Virus record (IMG/VR): IMGVR_UViG_3300042292_000587
Coordinates: 1 to 47,961 of that record
DNA length: 47,961 nucleotides
Strand: one strand, 5' to 3'
Source: a virus
The translations under genes and the position numbers were made by a program. Positions 13,777-21,119 of this stretch are shown one piece after another. The first letter of the stretch is position 1. Every line of letters starts with the position of its first letter. The notes beneath the pieces were generated by a model, which ran no database searches, was not told the origin of the DNA, and worked only from the letters and a program-made list of their open reading frames with translations.

Positions 13777-14130
13777 ATGAAAAACATCATCGTCGCCGTC
13801 TTCGCAGCGCTGGCCCTGGTCGCATGTTCTGCGCAAGAAACCGCCAAGCCGACCGTCGCCCAGGCGCCAGCGTGTGAAGTCTCGGCGCAGGACGAACGCG
13901 ACATCGCCGCCAAAGAAGGCTTTGAGTTCCGTTCGCTTTCGGGCGAAGCCGCGCGCAACTTCGCGACCTCGACTGGCGCCGACCCGGCGTTCGCAAAGGA
14001 CGTCGAGCTTGTCCAAGTGTTCCTCGGCGTCTACCCCGGCAGCGTTGCGATTAGTGCTTACGACCGCAACGGCTGCAAGTTCGGCGGCGCAATCATCCCG
14101 GAAGAAGCGGTGTTCGGAAAAATCGCTTGA
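13777..14130 (+). CDS. Predicted lipoprotein (117 aa)
   Basis: ATG 13777 has GGGAGGGA 6 nt upstream. The N-terminus MKNIIVAVFAALALVACSA is a lipoprotein signal peptide with lipobox LVAC, so the mature protein would be lipidated at Cys17 and anchored in a membrane. The mature part contains two more cysteines (ACEVSAQ and NGCKFG) that could form a disulphide. Phage lipoproteins at such positions can act in superinfection exclusion, but no family is recognised and this role is inference. Confidence 0.82.
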   Translation: MKNIIVAVFAALALVACSAQETAKPTVAQAPACEVSAQDERDIAAKEGFEFRSLSGEAARNFATSTGADPAFAKDVELVQVFLGVYPGSVAISAYDRNGCKFGGAIIPEEAVFGKIA

Positions 14131-14155
14131 CGGCTTTTGCGAGCGGGCGTATAAC
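14127..14155 (+). promoter_or_regulatory. Predicted sigma70-like promoter
   Basis: TTGACG (14127-14132), a 17-bp spacer and TATAAC (14150-14155) lie upstream of the gene at 14250. The -35 box overlaps the end of the lipoprotein gene. Confidence 0.7.
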
Positions 14156-14249
14156 CGTCGCGCTTGGAATGCGCCAATCTCCTGGGCACGAGTTGAAAAG
14201 GCCCACCACTTATCGCCCCTAGCGGGGCATCCTCGGAAGGGAGACCCAT

Positions 14250-15074
14250 ATGACCAAGACCAAAGCCAGCAAGGCGTCGAAGCCCGCGCCCAAGGCGTCG
14301 AAGCCCGCGCCCAAGGCGTCGAAGGCGACCGCCGTCGTCATTGTCGACAAGGTTGCCGAGAAGGCCGCCGCCATCACCGAGGCCAACAAGCGCCTCGATC
14401 CCCTCGCGAAGACGATCAACGTGCGCCTCGAAAAGGCGGCGAAGCTCGAAGGCGACGCGGACGATCACCGTCTTGCGGCGGCGCTCGAAATGGCACGCGC
14501 GGCCCAGCTCTGCGAAGGTGCCGGCATCAAGTTCAAGGACTGGGCGATCGAACATATCAAGGGCCAGTCCTACGAAAACGTGCGCAAGCTCCTGGCTGTC
14601 GGCAAGGCCGACGAACCGGCCAAGGCCCTTGCCGACCTGCGCGCGGGCGCCAAGAAGGCCCAGGCCAAGCACCGCGAGAAGGTGAAGGCGAAGGTCCAGG
14701 CGGCGAACGTGCCGAAGCTCGAAGCGCCCAAGCCGATCGACGTCGTCGCGGGGCTGAAGCCCGAGGACCAGATCGCCCTGGTCAAGAAGGTCTCGAAGGA
14801 CCTGGGCATGGCCGTCGTGTCCGACAGCGACGCCAAGGCGCTCGACCAGTTCCGCAAGGACCCGCCGAAGAAGGCCGAGGCGGCACCCGCCGCCAAGTCT
14901 CCGTTCGGCTACGACGCGGTCGTCGCCGGCATCGGCGATCTCAAACAGTCCGAGAAGCTGAAGCTTCTGCGCTGGCTGGGCGAGGTCCTCGGCTACAACG
15001 TGACGGCCAAGACCGAGGCCGAGAAGAAAGATTTCGACGCGATCCCCGACTTCCTCAAGGTCGACAAGAAGTAA
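14250..15074 (+). CDS. Alanine/lysine-rich putative DNA-associated protein (274 aa)
   Basis: ATG 14250 follows GGAAGGGAGAC. The N-terminal about 27 residues are a Lys/Ala/Pro tail built of 7-residue repeats (KASKPAP) from a 21-bp tandem repeat at 14271-14333, resembling histone-like tails. Residues about 75-115 (GIKFKDWAIEHIKGQSYENV) resemble the core of phage proteins that carry KfrA/DUF3102-like helices. The remainder is helical with charged linkers. A DNA-binding role in replication is plausible from composition and position but unproven. Confidence 0.75.
   Translation: MTKTKASKASKPAPKASKPAPKASKATAVVIVDKVAEKAAAITEANKRLDPLAKTINVRLEKAAKLEGDADDHRLAAALEMARAAQLCEGAGIKFKDWAIEHIKGQSYENVRKLLAVGKADEPAKALADLRAGAKKAQAKHREKVKAKVQAANVPKLEAPKPIDVVAGLKPEDQIALVKKVSKDLGMAVVSDSDAKALDQFRKDPPKKAEAAPAAKSPFGYDAVVAGIGDLKQSEKLKLLRWLGEVLGYNVTAKTEAEKKDFDAIPDFLKVDKK
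14271..14333 (+). repeat. 21-bp tandem repeat
   Basis: AAGGCGTCGAAG recurs at 14271, 14292 and 14313. The first two 21-bp units are identical and the third is partial. Confidence 0.9.
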
Positions 15075-15213
15075 CACCCGGAGCCTCGGCACAAGGCGCC
15101 TTCGCGGGTTCGCCCCAGGTAGCTCGCCGAGGACGGTGCGGTTGTAGGTGACTGCGCAATTGTTTGACGAGGCGCGTGTGGAACCTTCGCTTCTCTTTGG
15201 AAGGGAGAAACAA

Positions 15214-15633
15214 ATGGAAAGTCTCGCACGCCCAAACTACACCTTTCGCGGCGAACGTCGCAACGCCATGACTATGATCGAGAAAGTCGCGCGGGCAATT
15301 AGCGTCGGGACGGGAGCTTCGTCTTACTCGGATCGCCACACGCGCCTCGAAACCGAACAACGCTTGAAGGCGATCAAACGCGCGGGCGTTCTGCCGTCGC
15401 CGGCCACCAAGGAAGGCGCCTACGTTCGCGCACTCCTGGCCCAGCTTGCGCCCAAGATCGGTCCCGGCAAGCGCTCGATCCACACGCTGCACCGCAAGAT
15501 CGCGATCGCGGAACAACGCAGGTATCCGAGCCCCGGCATGAGCTACAGCGACCAGATGAAGCGCGCCGGGTCGCGGATTACGAAGGAGGATTGCTTATCG
15601 ACGGCGTTCTGTACGTCAGCCCAAGCACAATGA
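15214..15633 (+). CDS. Hypothetical protein (139 aa)
   Basis: ATG 15214 follows GGAAGGGAGAAAC; the longer frame from 15148 has no ribosome-binding site. The sequence includes MIEKVARAI, a motif seen in many short phage proteins, and a basic helical region (HTLHRKIAIAEQRRY). No function can be assigned. Confidence 0.75.
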   Translation: MESLARPNYTFRGERRNAMTMIEKVARAISVGTGASSYSDRHTRLETEQRLKAIKRAGVLPSPATKEGAYVRALLAQLAPKIGPGKRSIHTLHRKIAIAEQRRYPSPGMSYSDQMKRAGSRITKEDCLSTAFCTSAQAQ

Positions 15634-15655
15634 GAGAACTTGAAGGGGAAACGCC

Positions 15656-16054
15656 ATGACCGACACGCTCAAGCCTTGCCCGTTTTGTGGCGGTACCCCT
15701 AAGCGACACAAAGAAAACCTCGGCGACACGCTGGCGGCAACTGTCGTCCAGCTAAACGACACCCAGGCGGAACTAGACGCGGAGATAAAGCGCGTGGCGG
15801 AGTTGGAGCAAGAGTGCGAAGAATACGAGCAGCAAATGAGCGCCGGTAGAGCGCTTTATTTGAAGTCTGTTGAAAGCCTCGCCGCCGCGCGTGCCGAGAT
15901 TGAGCAATTGAAAAAAGACAGAGACTTGACCTGGGAAGCTTTCGCCAAAGTTAACGATGTGGTCAAGCAGGCCGTGCACATGATTGGCGAAGAGGCGTTG
16001 CGTTCAACGTACCGCCGCAACGGCCTCGCGCCAGAGGAGACGAACAATGGATGA
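15656..16054 (+). CDS. Lar-like zinc-finger plus coiled-coil protein (132 aa)
   Basis: The N-terminus LKPCPFCGG is the zinc-knuckle signature of the Lar (restriction alleviation) family, normally about 60 residues. A second CxxC is not visible, so the zinc site may be incomplete. Residues about 25-95 form a long charged coiled coil (AELEQECEEYEQQ). ATG 15656 follows AAGGGGAAACGCC. The last 14 codons overlap the first copy of the 129-bp duplication. Interference with host restriction is an inference from the short motif. Confidence 0.7.
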   Translation: MTDTLKPCPFCGGTPKRHKENLGDTLAATVVQLNDTQAELDAEIKRVAELEQECEEYEQQMSAGRALYLKSVESLAAARAEIEQLKKDRDLTWEAFAKVNDVVKQAVHMIGEEALRSTYRRNGLAPEETNNG

Positions 16055-16266
16055 AGCCGAAAACCTTTTGGAAACTTACGCTCAATGGGTCATGAGCAAA
16101 AAGCGTTGTCCTGAGCGTGACCAAGCCCGCGCCGCCGTCCTCGCCGCAACGGCCTCGCGCCAGAGGAGACGAACAATGGATGAAGCCGAAAACCTTTTGG
16201 AAACTTACGCTCAATGGGTCATGAGCAAAAAGCGTTGTCCTGAGCGTGACCAAGCCCGCGCCGCCG
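16013..16266 (+). repeat. Recent 129-bp tandem duplication
   Basis: Bases 16013-16137 recur at 16142-16266 with no visible difference, a period of 129 bp (43 codons). The unit carries the end of the Lar-like gene, a ribosome-binding site, an ATG and the first about 30 codons of the next gene. Confidence 0.95.
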
Positions 16267-16295
16267 CCCGCGCTCGACCGCGACGGCGTGATTGA
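16047..16295 (+). CDS. Small protein with internal duplication (82 aa)
   Basis: ATG 16047 is preceded by AGAGGAGACGAAC. The product contains MDEAENLLETYAQWVMSKK twice, separated by a segment translated from what was once a ribosome-binding region. The second copy retains its own ribosome-binding site and ATG at 16176, so a 39-residue product may also be made. No family is recognised. The gene appears to have been lengthened by the 129-bp duplication. Confidence 0.7.
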   Translation: MDEAENLLETYAQWVMSKKRCPERDQARAAVLAATASRQRRRTMDEAENLLETYAQWVMSKKRCPERDQARAAARARPRRRD

Positions 16296-16458
16296 GGGGT
16301 GTGCCGTCAAGCTAGATGATGCTGTACGCAAGTGGCGCGACACATCGGAGCAGGCGGGCAATCGCGGTCATCATCCTGTGTTTGTGCAAGCTGGCAACGT
16401 GGCCGACGCACTGGCGAAGGAAGCCGCCGCGATCCGCGCGATGAAGAACAAGGAGTAG
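16246..16458 (+). CDS. Small hypothetical protein (70 aa), GTG start
   Basis: GTG 16246 lies within the second duplicate and overlaps the preceding gene; the ribosome-binding site is weak, so GTG 16288 is an alternative. The product (VIEGCAVKLDDAVRKW, then FVQAGNVADALAKEAAAIRAM) is a helical protein of unknown function. Its stop codon forms part of palindrome site 6. Confidence 0.55.
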   Translation: MTKPAPPPALDRDGVIEGCAVKLDDAVRKWRDTSEQAGNRGHHPVFVQAGNVADALAKEAAAIRAMKNKE

Positions 16459-16473
16459 GTATTACGTGATCCC
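16458..16473. promoter_or_regulatory. Dispersed palindrome site 6 at the helicase start codon
   Basis: GGTATTACGTGATCCC overlaps the stop of the preceding gene and contains the GTG start (16466) of the helicase gene, so binding could affect both transcription and the start region. Confidence 0.8.
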
Positions 16474-17920
16474 AGCACTGATCCAAGACGAGCATCCTTC
16501 GGTCATCGCCAGCCGTGCGGTCGAGCCCTTGTTCTTCGAAGCCCCCGTGCCTCCCGACCGCACGGCGAAGCGCTATCAACATGCCGGCGTCGAGTATTGC
16601 CTCGCTCGCGACAACGCGATCATTGGCGACCAGCCGGGGGTCGGCAAGACGGCGCAGGGCATTTTCATATCGAACGCAATCAAGGCCAACCGCACGCTCG
16701 TCGTGTGCCCGGCCAGTCTGCGGCTAAACTGGGAGCGCGAAATCTGGACGTGGTCGACGGTCGAGAACGTGAAGACCTACCCCGTGATGAAGGCGTCCGA
16801 CGGCATCTCCTCGGAGGCCGACTACGTCATCATCTCTTACGACCTGCTGCGCAACCCTGCGATCCTCGAAGCGGTGATGGACCTGCACTGGGACCACTTC
16901 GTGGCCGACGAAGCCCACGCGCTCAAGGACCCCAAGGGCAACAAGCGGACGCGCGTGATCTGCGCGCCTGACGCTATCCCCTCCGTCGTCGGCCGCATCA
17001 CGTTGCTGACCGGCACGCTGCTGCCGAACCAGCCGAAGGAGTGCTACAACGCAATTCGCCTGTGCAACTGGGGCGCGATCGACGAGGCCAGCCTCGAAGA
17101 TTTTATCAAGTTCTACTACGACAAGGGCCAAGGCTTCGTCACGGTGTTCGACAAAGAGACAGGGAAAACCAAGACCAAGTTCTCGAACGCGGTGCTGAAC
17201 CAGCCGAAAAACATGGCCGACCTTCAGTATCGCCTGCGCAAGAACCTGATGGTTCGCCGGCTCAAGGAGCAAGTGCTGCACGAGCTGCCGCCGAAGCAAT
17301 GGCATCCGTTCCCTCTTGACATCACGTCGGACATCCGTCGAGCCATCAACCACCCCGGCTGGAAGCAAGCCGAGAAGCTGTACGACCTGGACCCCGACGG
17401 CTTTGCCAAAGCTATCCCGGTGGACGGTGCGGTTTCGACGGCACGCTTGGAGCTGGGGCTTGCCAAGGCGCCGGGCACGATCGCCTACATCGAAGACCTG
17501 CTGGAGAGCGGGGTCGAGAAGGTTGTCGTCGGCGCTTGGCACATCCAGGTGATGGACAAGATGCGCGAGGCGCTCGGCAAATATGGGCTCGTCTACATGG
17601 ACGGGCGCACGTCCGACGCCAAGAAACAGGTGGCGGTCGATGCGTTCCAGAACAACGACGGCGTGCGGATTATCCTTGGGCAGATGATCCCGCTCGGCGA
17701 AGGCTGGACCCTGACGCGCGCCAAGGACGTCGTGCTGGCCGAACCGTTCTGGGTGCCGGGGAAGAACGACCAGTTGATCGACCGCTGCCATCGACTGGGC
17801 CAGCTCGACAACGTCATCGGCCATATCCCCGTGGTGCCGGGCACCCTCGACGAACGCATCCTCGGCACGGTCATCGAGAAAGACAAGAACATTCATTTGG
17901 CGCTTGACGCCAGAGGTTGA
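16466..17920 (+). CDS. SNF2-family DEAH-box helicase
   Basis: This 484-residue superfamily 2 helicase/translocase has the expected motifs in order. Motif I is DQPGVGKT (near residues 53-60), motif II is ADEAHALKD (near 150), motif III is LTGTLLPN (near 181) and motif VI is QLIDRCHRLGQ (near 442), the SNF2-type QxxxRxxRxGQ. It probably remodels or unwinds DNA during phage replication or recombination. GTG 16466 has AAGGAG 10 nt upstream and lies inside palindrome site 6. It heads the replication cluster that continues with DUF2800 and DUF2815 genes. Confidence 0.93.
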   Translation: MIPALIQDEHPSVIASRAVEPLFFEAPVPPDRTAKRYQHAGVEYCLARDNAIIGDQPGVGKTAQGIFISNAIKANRTLVVCPASLRLNWEREIWTWSTVENVKTYPVMKASDGISSEADYVIISYDLLRNPAILEAVMDLHWDHFVADEAHALKDPKGNKRTRVICAPDAIPSVVGRITLLTGTLLPNQPKECYNAIRLCNWGAIDEASLEDFIKFYYDKGQGFVTVFDKETGKTKTKFSNAVLNQPKNMADLQYRLRKNLMVRRLKEQVLHELPPKQWHPFPLDITSDIRRAINHPGWKQAEKLYDLDPDGFAKAIPVDGAVSTARLELGLAKAPGTIAYIEDLLESGVEKVVVGAWHIQVMDKMREALGKYGLVYMDGRTSDAKKQVAVDAFQNNDGVRIILGQMIPLGEGWTLTRAKDVVLAEPFWVPGKNDQLIDRCHRLGQLDNVIGHIPVVPGTLDERILGTVIEKDKNIHLALDARG

Positions 17921-17932
17921 GGCGCGTATGGT
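17904..17932 (+). promoter_or_regulatory. Predicted sigma70-like promoter
   Basis: TTGACG (17904-17909), a 17-bp spacer and TATGGT (17927-17932) match the layout at 14127-14155. The promoter overlaps the end of the helicase gene and precedes the gene at 17973. Confidence 0.6.
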
Positions 17933-17972
17933 CGCGGCTCAATTGAGTTTGCAACGAAGAAGGGAGACAATC

Positions 17973-18677
17973 ATGGAAGTCAAGAAACTGTCCGTCGAGG
18001 TGACGGCGGAGGGTCAGCTCGTCAGCATCTCGGCGCTGCTGCCCCGTAACGAAAAGCTCGACGGCTCGGAAGTCAGCTACCTGATCGACGTCCTGCGCAG
18101 TGGCGTCCTCCAGAAGGGAACCACCGACGCCGCCCCGGCGACTGAAGCTCCGGCCGAAGGTCGCCGTCGTCGCGCTGCGGCCGAGCCCGAGAAGGAGCCG
18201 GAAACGTCGGGGGAGCCCGTCGGGCGCCGTCGCCGTGGCGCTGCGGAACCTGCGGCAGTCGAGCCGGCGAGCCCTGCCACGGACCAACCCCGTGCCGCGC
18301 GCAGTCGTCGCGGTGCCCCGGATGCGGAAGCTTCCAGTGCGCCTGCGACATCCCCTTCTGAAGGTCGCCGCCGTCGTTCGGCGCCGGAACCCGAAACGGC
18401 TGCACCGACCGAAGAACCCCGTCGCCGTCGCGGTGCTGCGGCGGAGCCGGAAGCGCCCAAGGCCCCGAGCGATGCCGACCTTGTGAAGGCGGCGACGGCG
18501 GCCAACGAAGCGCTCACGAAGGCGCTGGGCAAGGAAGGCCAGGAGAAAATCCTGGACCTGATGGACGAGTACGACGGCACCGACGGCAAGCCGGTGACGC
18601 GTATCGACAAGCTGAAGGCCGAGGACCGCGACGATTTCCTCAAGCGCCTCAAAGCGCTGGTGGCCGACAACACGTAA
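17973..18677 (+). CDS. Modular protein with arginine-rich repeats (234 aa)
   Basis: ATG 17973 follows AAGAAGGGAGAC; the frame before it overlaps the promoter. An N-terminal domain (about 1-48, KLSVEVTAEGQLVSISALLP) and a C-terminal helical domain (about 155-234) are joined by a disordered Pro/Glu/Ala linker. The linker bears five RRRR- or RSRR-centred motifs (such as EGRRRRAAAEPE and VGRRRRGAAEPA) spaced about 20-25 residues apart. Such arginine clusters could bind ssDNA or RNA or recruit partners. It sits between the helicase and the DUF2800 nuclease. Function unknown. Confidence 0.78.
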   Translation: MEVKKLSVEVTAEGQLVSISALLPRNEKLDGSEVSYLIDVLRSGVLQKGTTDAAPATEAPAEGRRRRAAAEPEKEPETSGEPVGRRRRGAAEPAAVEPASPATDQPRAARSRRGAPDAEASSAPATSPSEGRRRRSAPEPETAAPTEEPRRRRGAAAEPEAPKAPSDADLVKAATAANEALTKALGKEGQEKILDLMDEYDGTDGKPVTRIDKLKAEDRDDFLKRLKALVADNT

Positions 18678-18772
18678 GCCCTCGACTTGTAGGTGGATGG
18701 TACAAACCTTCGCGCGTTGTGGGTGACACGGCCTCTGGAACCCTCACTGATTTCCTCGGAAGGGAGATTGAC

Positions 18773-19981
18773 ATGACCGAACTACCCCAGGCCCACAGCC
18801 CGCTCGGTGCGTCGAGCGCGGAGCGGTGGATGACGTGCCCCGCGAGCGTGAGCTTGTCGACTGGGCACCAGGACGAAGAGAGCGATCATGCTGCTCTCGG
18901 CACGGCGGCGCACGCGCTGGCGGCCTATTGCCTGTCGTCGCAGACGGAAGCGTGGACGACGACAGGCACGCGCATAATCGGCGAGCGCTTCTATCCGCCC
19001 GGCGGCAAGACCCCGATCCCCGAGGGCGGACACCTCGTCGACAAAGGCATGGCCGACGCCGTGTCCGAGTACGTGGCGTTCATCGACGCGCAGTTCCCCG
19101 ACCGCAACCAGGGCAACTCCTGGGTCGAGCGCAAGTTCCACTGCCCGTCGATCCACAAGCTGTTCTACGGGACGTCCGACTTCACGGCGATCGTCGGTCG
19201 CAAGGCCACCGTCGTCGACTACAAGCATGGCGCCGGCATCGTCGTGGACGCGGTCGAAAACCCGCAGCTCATGTACTACGCGGCGGGCGTCCTCGAAGAC
19301 CTGAACGCCTGGGACGACGTCGACGAGATCGAGCTTGTGATCGTGCAGCCGCGCGCTTTCCACTACGACGGCCCGATCCGTAGCTGGACGATCCGCACGG
19401 CCGATCTGGTGACGTGGCTCGAAGACAAGCTGGTGCCGGCGATGGACCTTGCCCTGGTATCACGTGATACCAAGTCCGGGGAACACTGCCGCTTCTGTCC
19501 CGCGCGCTTCGGCGCCTGCCCGCAGATCATGTCCGACGTGGACGAAATGGAGGAGCTTATGAATATCATCGGCAAAGACGGCCAGGGCGCGCCGAAGCTC
19601 ACGGGCGAACAGCTCGCGCGCTTCCTCGACCTCGGCGAGGTGTTCAAGATCGCCCGCACTGCGGCGCTCAAGACGGCCACGATCCGCGTCCAGAACGGGC
19701 ACAAGGTTCCCGGCTGGAAGCTGTCGAAGGCGCGATCGAACCGCCAGTTCAAGGAGGGTGCCGAGGCTGCCGCCAAGAAGGAGTTCGGCGACGATGCCTA
19801 CTCGAAGCCGGAGCTGAAGTCGCCGGCCGACATCGACAAGATGCCGAAGGGCAAGGACTTTACGGCGCGCTGGGCCTTCAAGCCCGACGCCGGGGAGACC
19901 CTGGTGCCCGAGGACGACGCACGCCCGGCCGTGAACAAAGACGTGAAGTCGATGTTCAAGCCGATCAAGAAGTCGAAGTAA
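18773..19981 (+). CDS. DUF2800-type PD-(D/E)XK (Cas4-like) nuclease
   Basis: This 402-residue protein begins HSPLGASSAERWMTCPASV and LGTAAHALAA, the hallmark of DUF2800 phage proteins related to RecB/Cas4 nucleases. The VVDYKHG segment near residue 146 supplies the D and K of the core, with NPQLMYYAAG after it. HCRFCPARFGACPQ near residue 240 has three cysteines, fewer than the four of iron-sulphur Cas4 proteins unless CPAS near the N-terminus is the fourth. It probably processes DNA ends in recombination-linked replication. ATG 18773 follows GGAAGGGAG. Palindrome site 7 lies within the coding region. Confidence 0.9.
   Translation: MTELPQAHSPLGASSAERWMTCPASVSLSTGHQDEESDHAALGTAAHALAAYCLSSQTEAWTTTGTRIIGERFYPPGGKTPIPEGGHLVDKGMADAVSEYVAFIDAQFPDRNQGNSWVERKFHCPSIHKLFYGTSDFTAIVGRKATVVDYKHGAGIVVDAVENPQLMYYAAGVLEDLNAWDDVDEIELVIVQPRAFHYDGPIRSWTIRTADLVTWLEDKLVPAMDLALVSRDTKSGEHCRFCPARFGACPQIMSDVDEMEELMNIIGKDGQGAPKLTGEQLARFLDLGEVFKIARTAALKTATIRVQNGHKVPGWKLSKARSNRQFKEGAEAAAKKEFGDDAYSKPELKSPADIDKMPKGKDFTARWAFKPDAGETLVPEDDARPAVNKDVKSMFKPIKKSK
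19456..19471. promoter_or_regulatory. Dispersed palindrome site 7, perfect and intragenic
   Basis: GGTATCACGTGATACC is a perfect 16-bp palindrome inside the DUF2800 gene, where codons read Leu-Val-Ser-Arg-Asp-Thr. No promoter is expected here. Confidence 0.85.
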
Positions 19982-20004
19982 CCACCAACCAAGGAGAGAA
20001 GAGA

Positions 20005-20667
20005 ATGGCACGCGAGACGAAGAAGAAAGAACCGGCCGAGATCATCCTGTTGCCGGAGGGTCGCCTCATCAACAACGCTCTGTTCGAGCGCGACCAGTTC
20101 GACGACAAGTCGGCCCTGGCCTACAAAGCCGAGATCGTGATCTCGAAGGACGACAAGGAGTTCGACGACGTCATCGACAAGCTCTACGCGGCGGCGGAAG
20201 CTGCCGGTCTGCCGGGCAACGAGAAGTTCACGGTCGATGGCGGCGACGTTGCCTGCGGCATCATCGACGGCGACGAGTACGCGAAGAAGCGCGAGCGCGC
20301 GGGCAAGCCTGCCGATGCGTACAAGGGCAACTGGGTCATTCGTGCGGCGTCCAAGTTCAACAAGGAGGGCGTCGAAGGCCCCGGCGGTATGGCCGTCCAC
20401 GACGAAGACGCCAAGCCTGTCACGATCCAGAACCAGGGCGTCGTCTACAACGGTTGCTACGGCTTCCTCGCCGTGACGATCGGCACCTACGTCGACGACG
20501 GCAAAAACGGCACGGGTCTCCCGTCCACCAAGTTCTACCTCGCGGGCTTCCAGAAGTCGCGCGACGGGGAACGCTTCGCGGCTGCCCGCGATATGTCGTC
20601 GGTGTTCAAGCCGCTCGGCAAGGCAGCGGCGGCCGGTGGCGGCGAGCGTCGCAGCCGTCGCGGCTAA
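20005..20667 (+). CDS. DUF2815-family ssDNA-binding protein
   Basis: This 220-residue protein matches the phage DUF2815 family, an OB-fold ssDNA-binding group usually encoded next to DUF2800, as here. Visible features are RLINNALFERDQFDDK near the start, an ERAGKPADAYKGNWVIRA segment and a Gly/Arg-rich C-terminus (GGGERRSRRG). The C-terminus is basic, unlike the acidic tail of bacterial SSB. It would coat ssDNA at the replication fork. ATG 20005 has AAGGAGAG upstream. Confidence 0.88.
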   Translation: MARETKKKEPAEIILLPEGRLINNALFERDQFDDKSALAYKAEIVISKDDKEFDDVIDKLYAAAEAAGLPGNEKFTVDGGDVACGIIDGDEYAKKRERAGKPADAYKGNWVIRAASKFNKEGVEGPGGMAVHDEDAKPVTIQNQGVVYNGCYGFLAVTIGTYVDDGKNGTGLPSTKFYLAGFQKSRDGERFAAARDMSSVFKPLGKAAAAGGGERRSRRG

Positions 20668-20736
20668 GGTACGACAGGCCAGCGCTGGACAGCGCCAAGG
20701 GGGTGAGAAGCCCCCACGATTTTCAAGGAGGGCAGC

Positions 20737-20940
20737 ATGGACGCCGAAGAAAGATTGAAGCGCATATCGCTTATCATGTCCTACGGGGGATTGATCGGCC
20801 TGTCGGCCATCCAAGCCGATGCTGCCGTGAACCGTTTGTGTAAGCCCTACTTCGACCGCGACTTCATGCTCGCCAACTCCCCTCACGGCTGTAGGGCGAA
20901 GCTGCTTCATATTGTAAAAGAAGCCGAGGCAAGCAAATGA
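20737..20940 (+). CDS. Small hypothetical protein (67 aa)
   Basis: ATG 20737 follows AAGGAGGGCAGC. The product (MDAEERLKRISLIMSYGGLI...) is mainly helical with two cysteines. The 69-bp gap before it contains a weak hairpin (GGGGG/CCCCC). The stop overlaps the ATG of the next gene by ATGA. Function unknown. Confidence 0.72.
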   Translation: MDAEERLKRISLIMSYGGLIGLSAIQADAAVNRLCKPYFDRDFMLANSPHGCRAKLLHIVKEAEASK

Positions 20941-21119
20941 ACAAGGTCTTTGTCTTCCTGTGGCTGGTCGGCGGCGGCATCGAAGGTCCGCTGGAGTACG
21001 AGACCACGACGGAGTGCCACGTGCTGCTGGCCGACTACGAGGCGCGGCTGCGCCAGTTCGGCGGCGGCAGCATAGACTTCGACTGCGAACCTATCGAACC
21101 CGAGAAGGAGACCGAGTGA
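20937..21119 (+). CDS. Small hypothetical protein (60 aa)
   Basis: ATG 20937 overlaps the upstream TGA. The N-terminus (MNKVFVFLWLVGGGIEG) is hydrophobic but short and looks like a buried beta strand more than a membrane segment; the C-terminus is acidic. The stop shares bases with the ATG of the HD gene (TGATG), indicating translational coupling. Confidence 0.7.
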   Translation: MNKVFVFLWLVGGGIEGPLEYETTTECHVLLADYEARLRQFGGGSIDFDCEPIEPEKETE

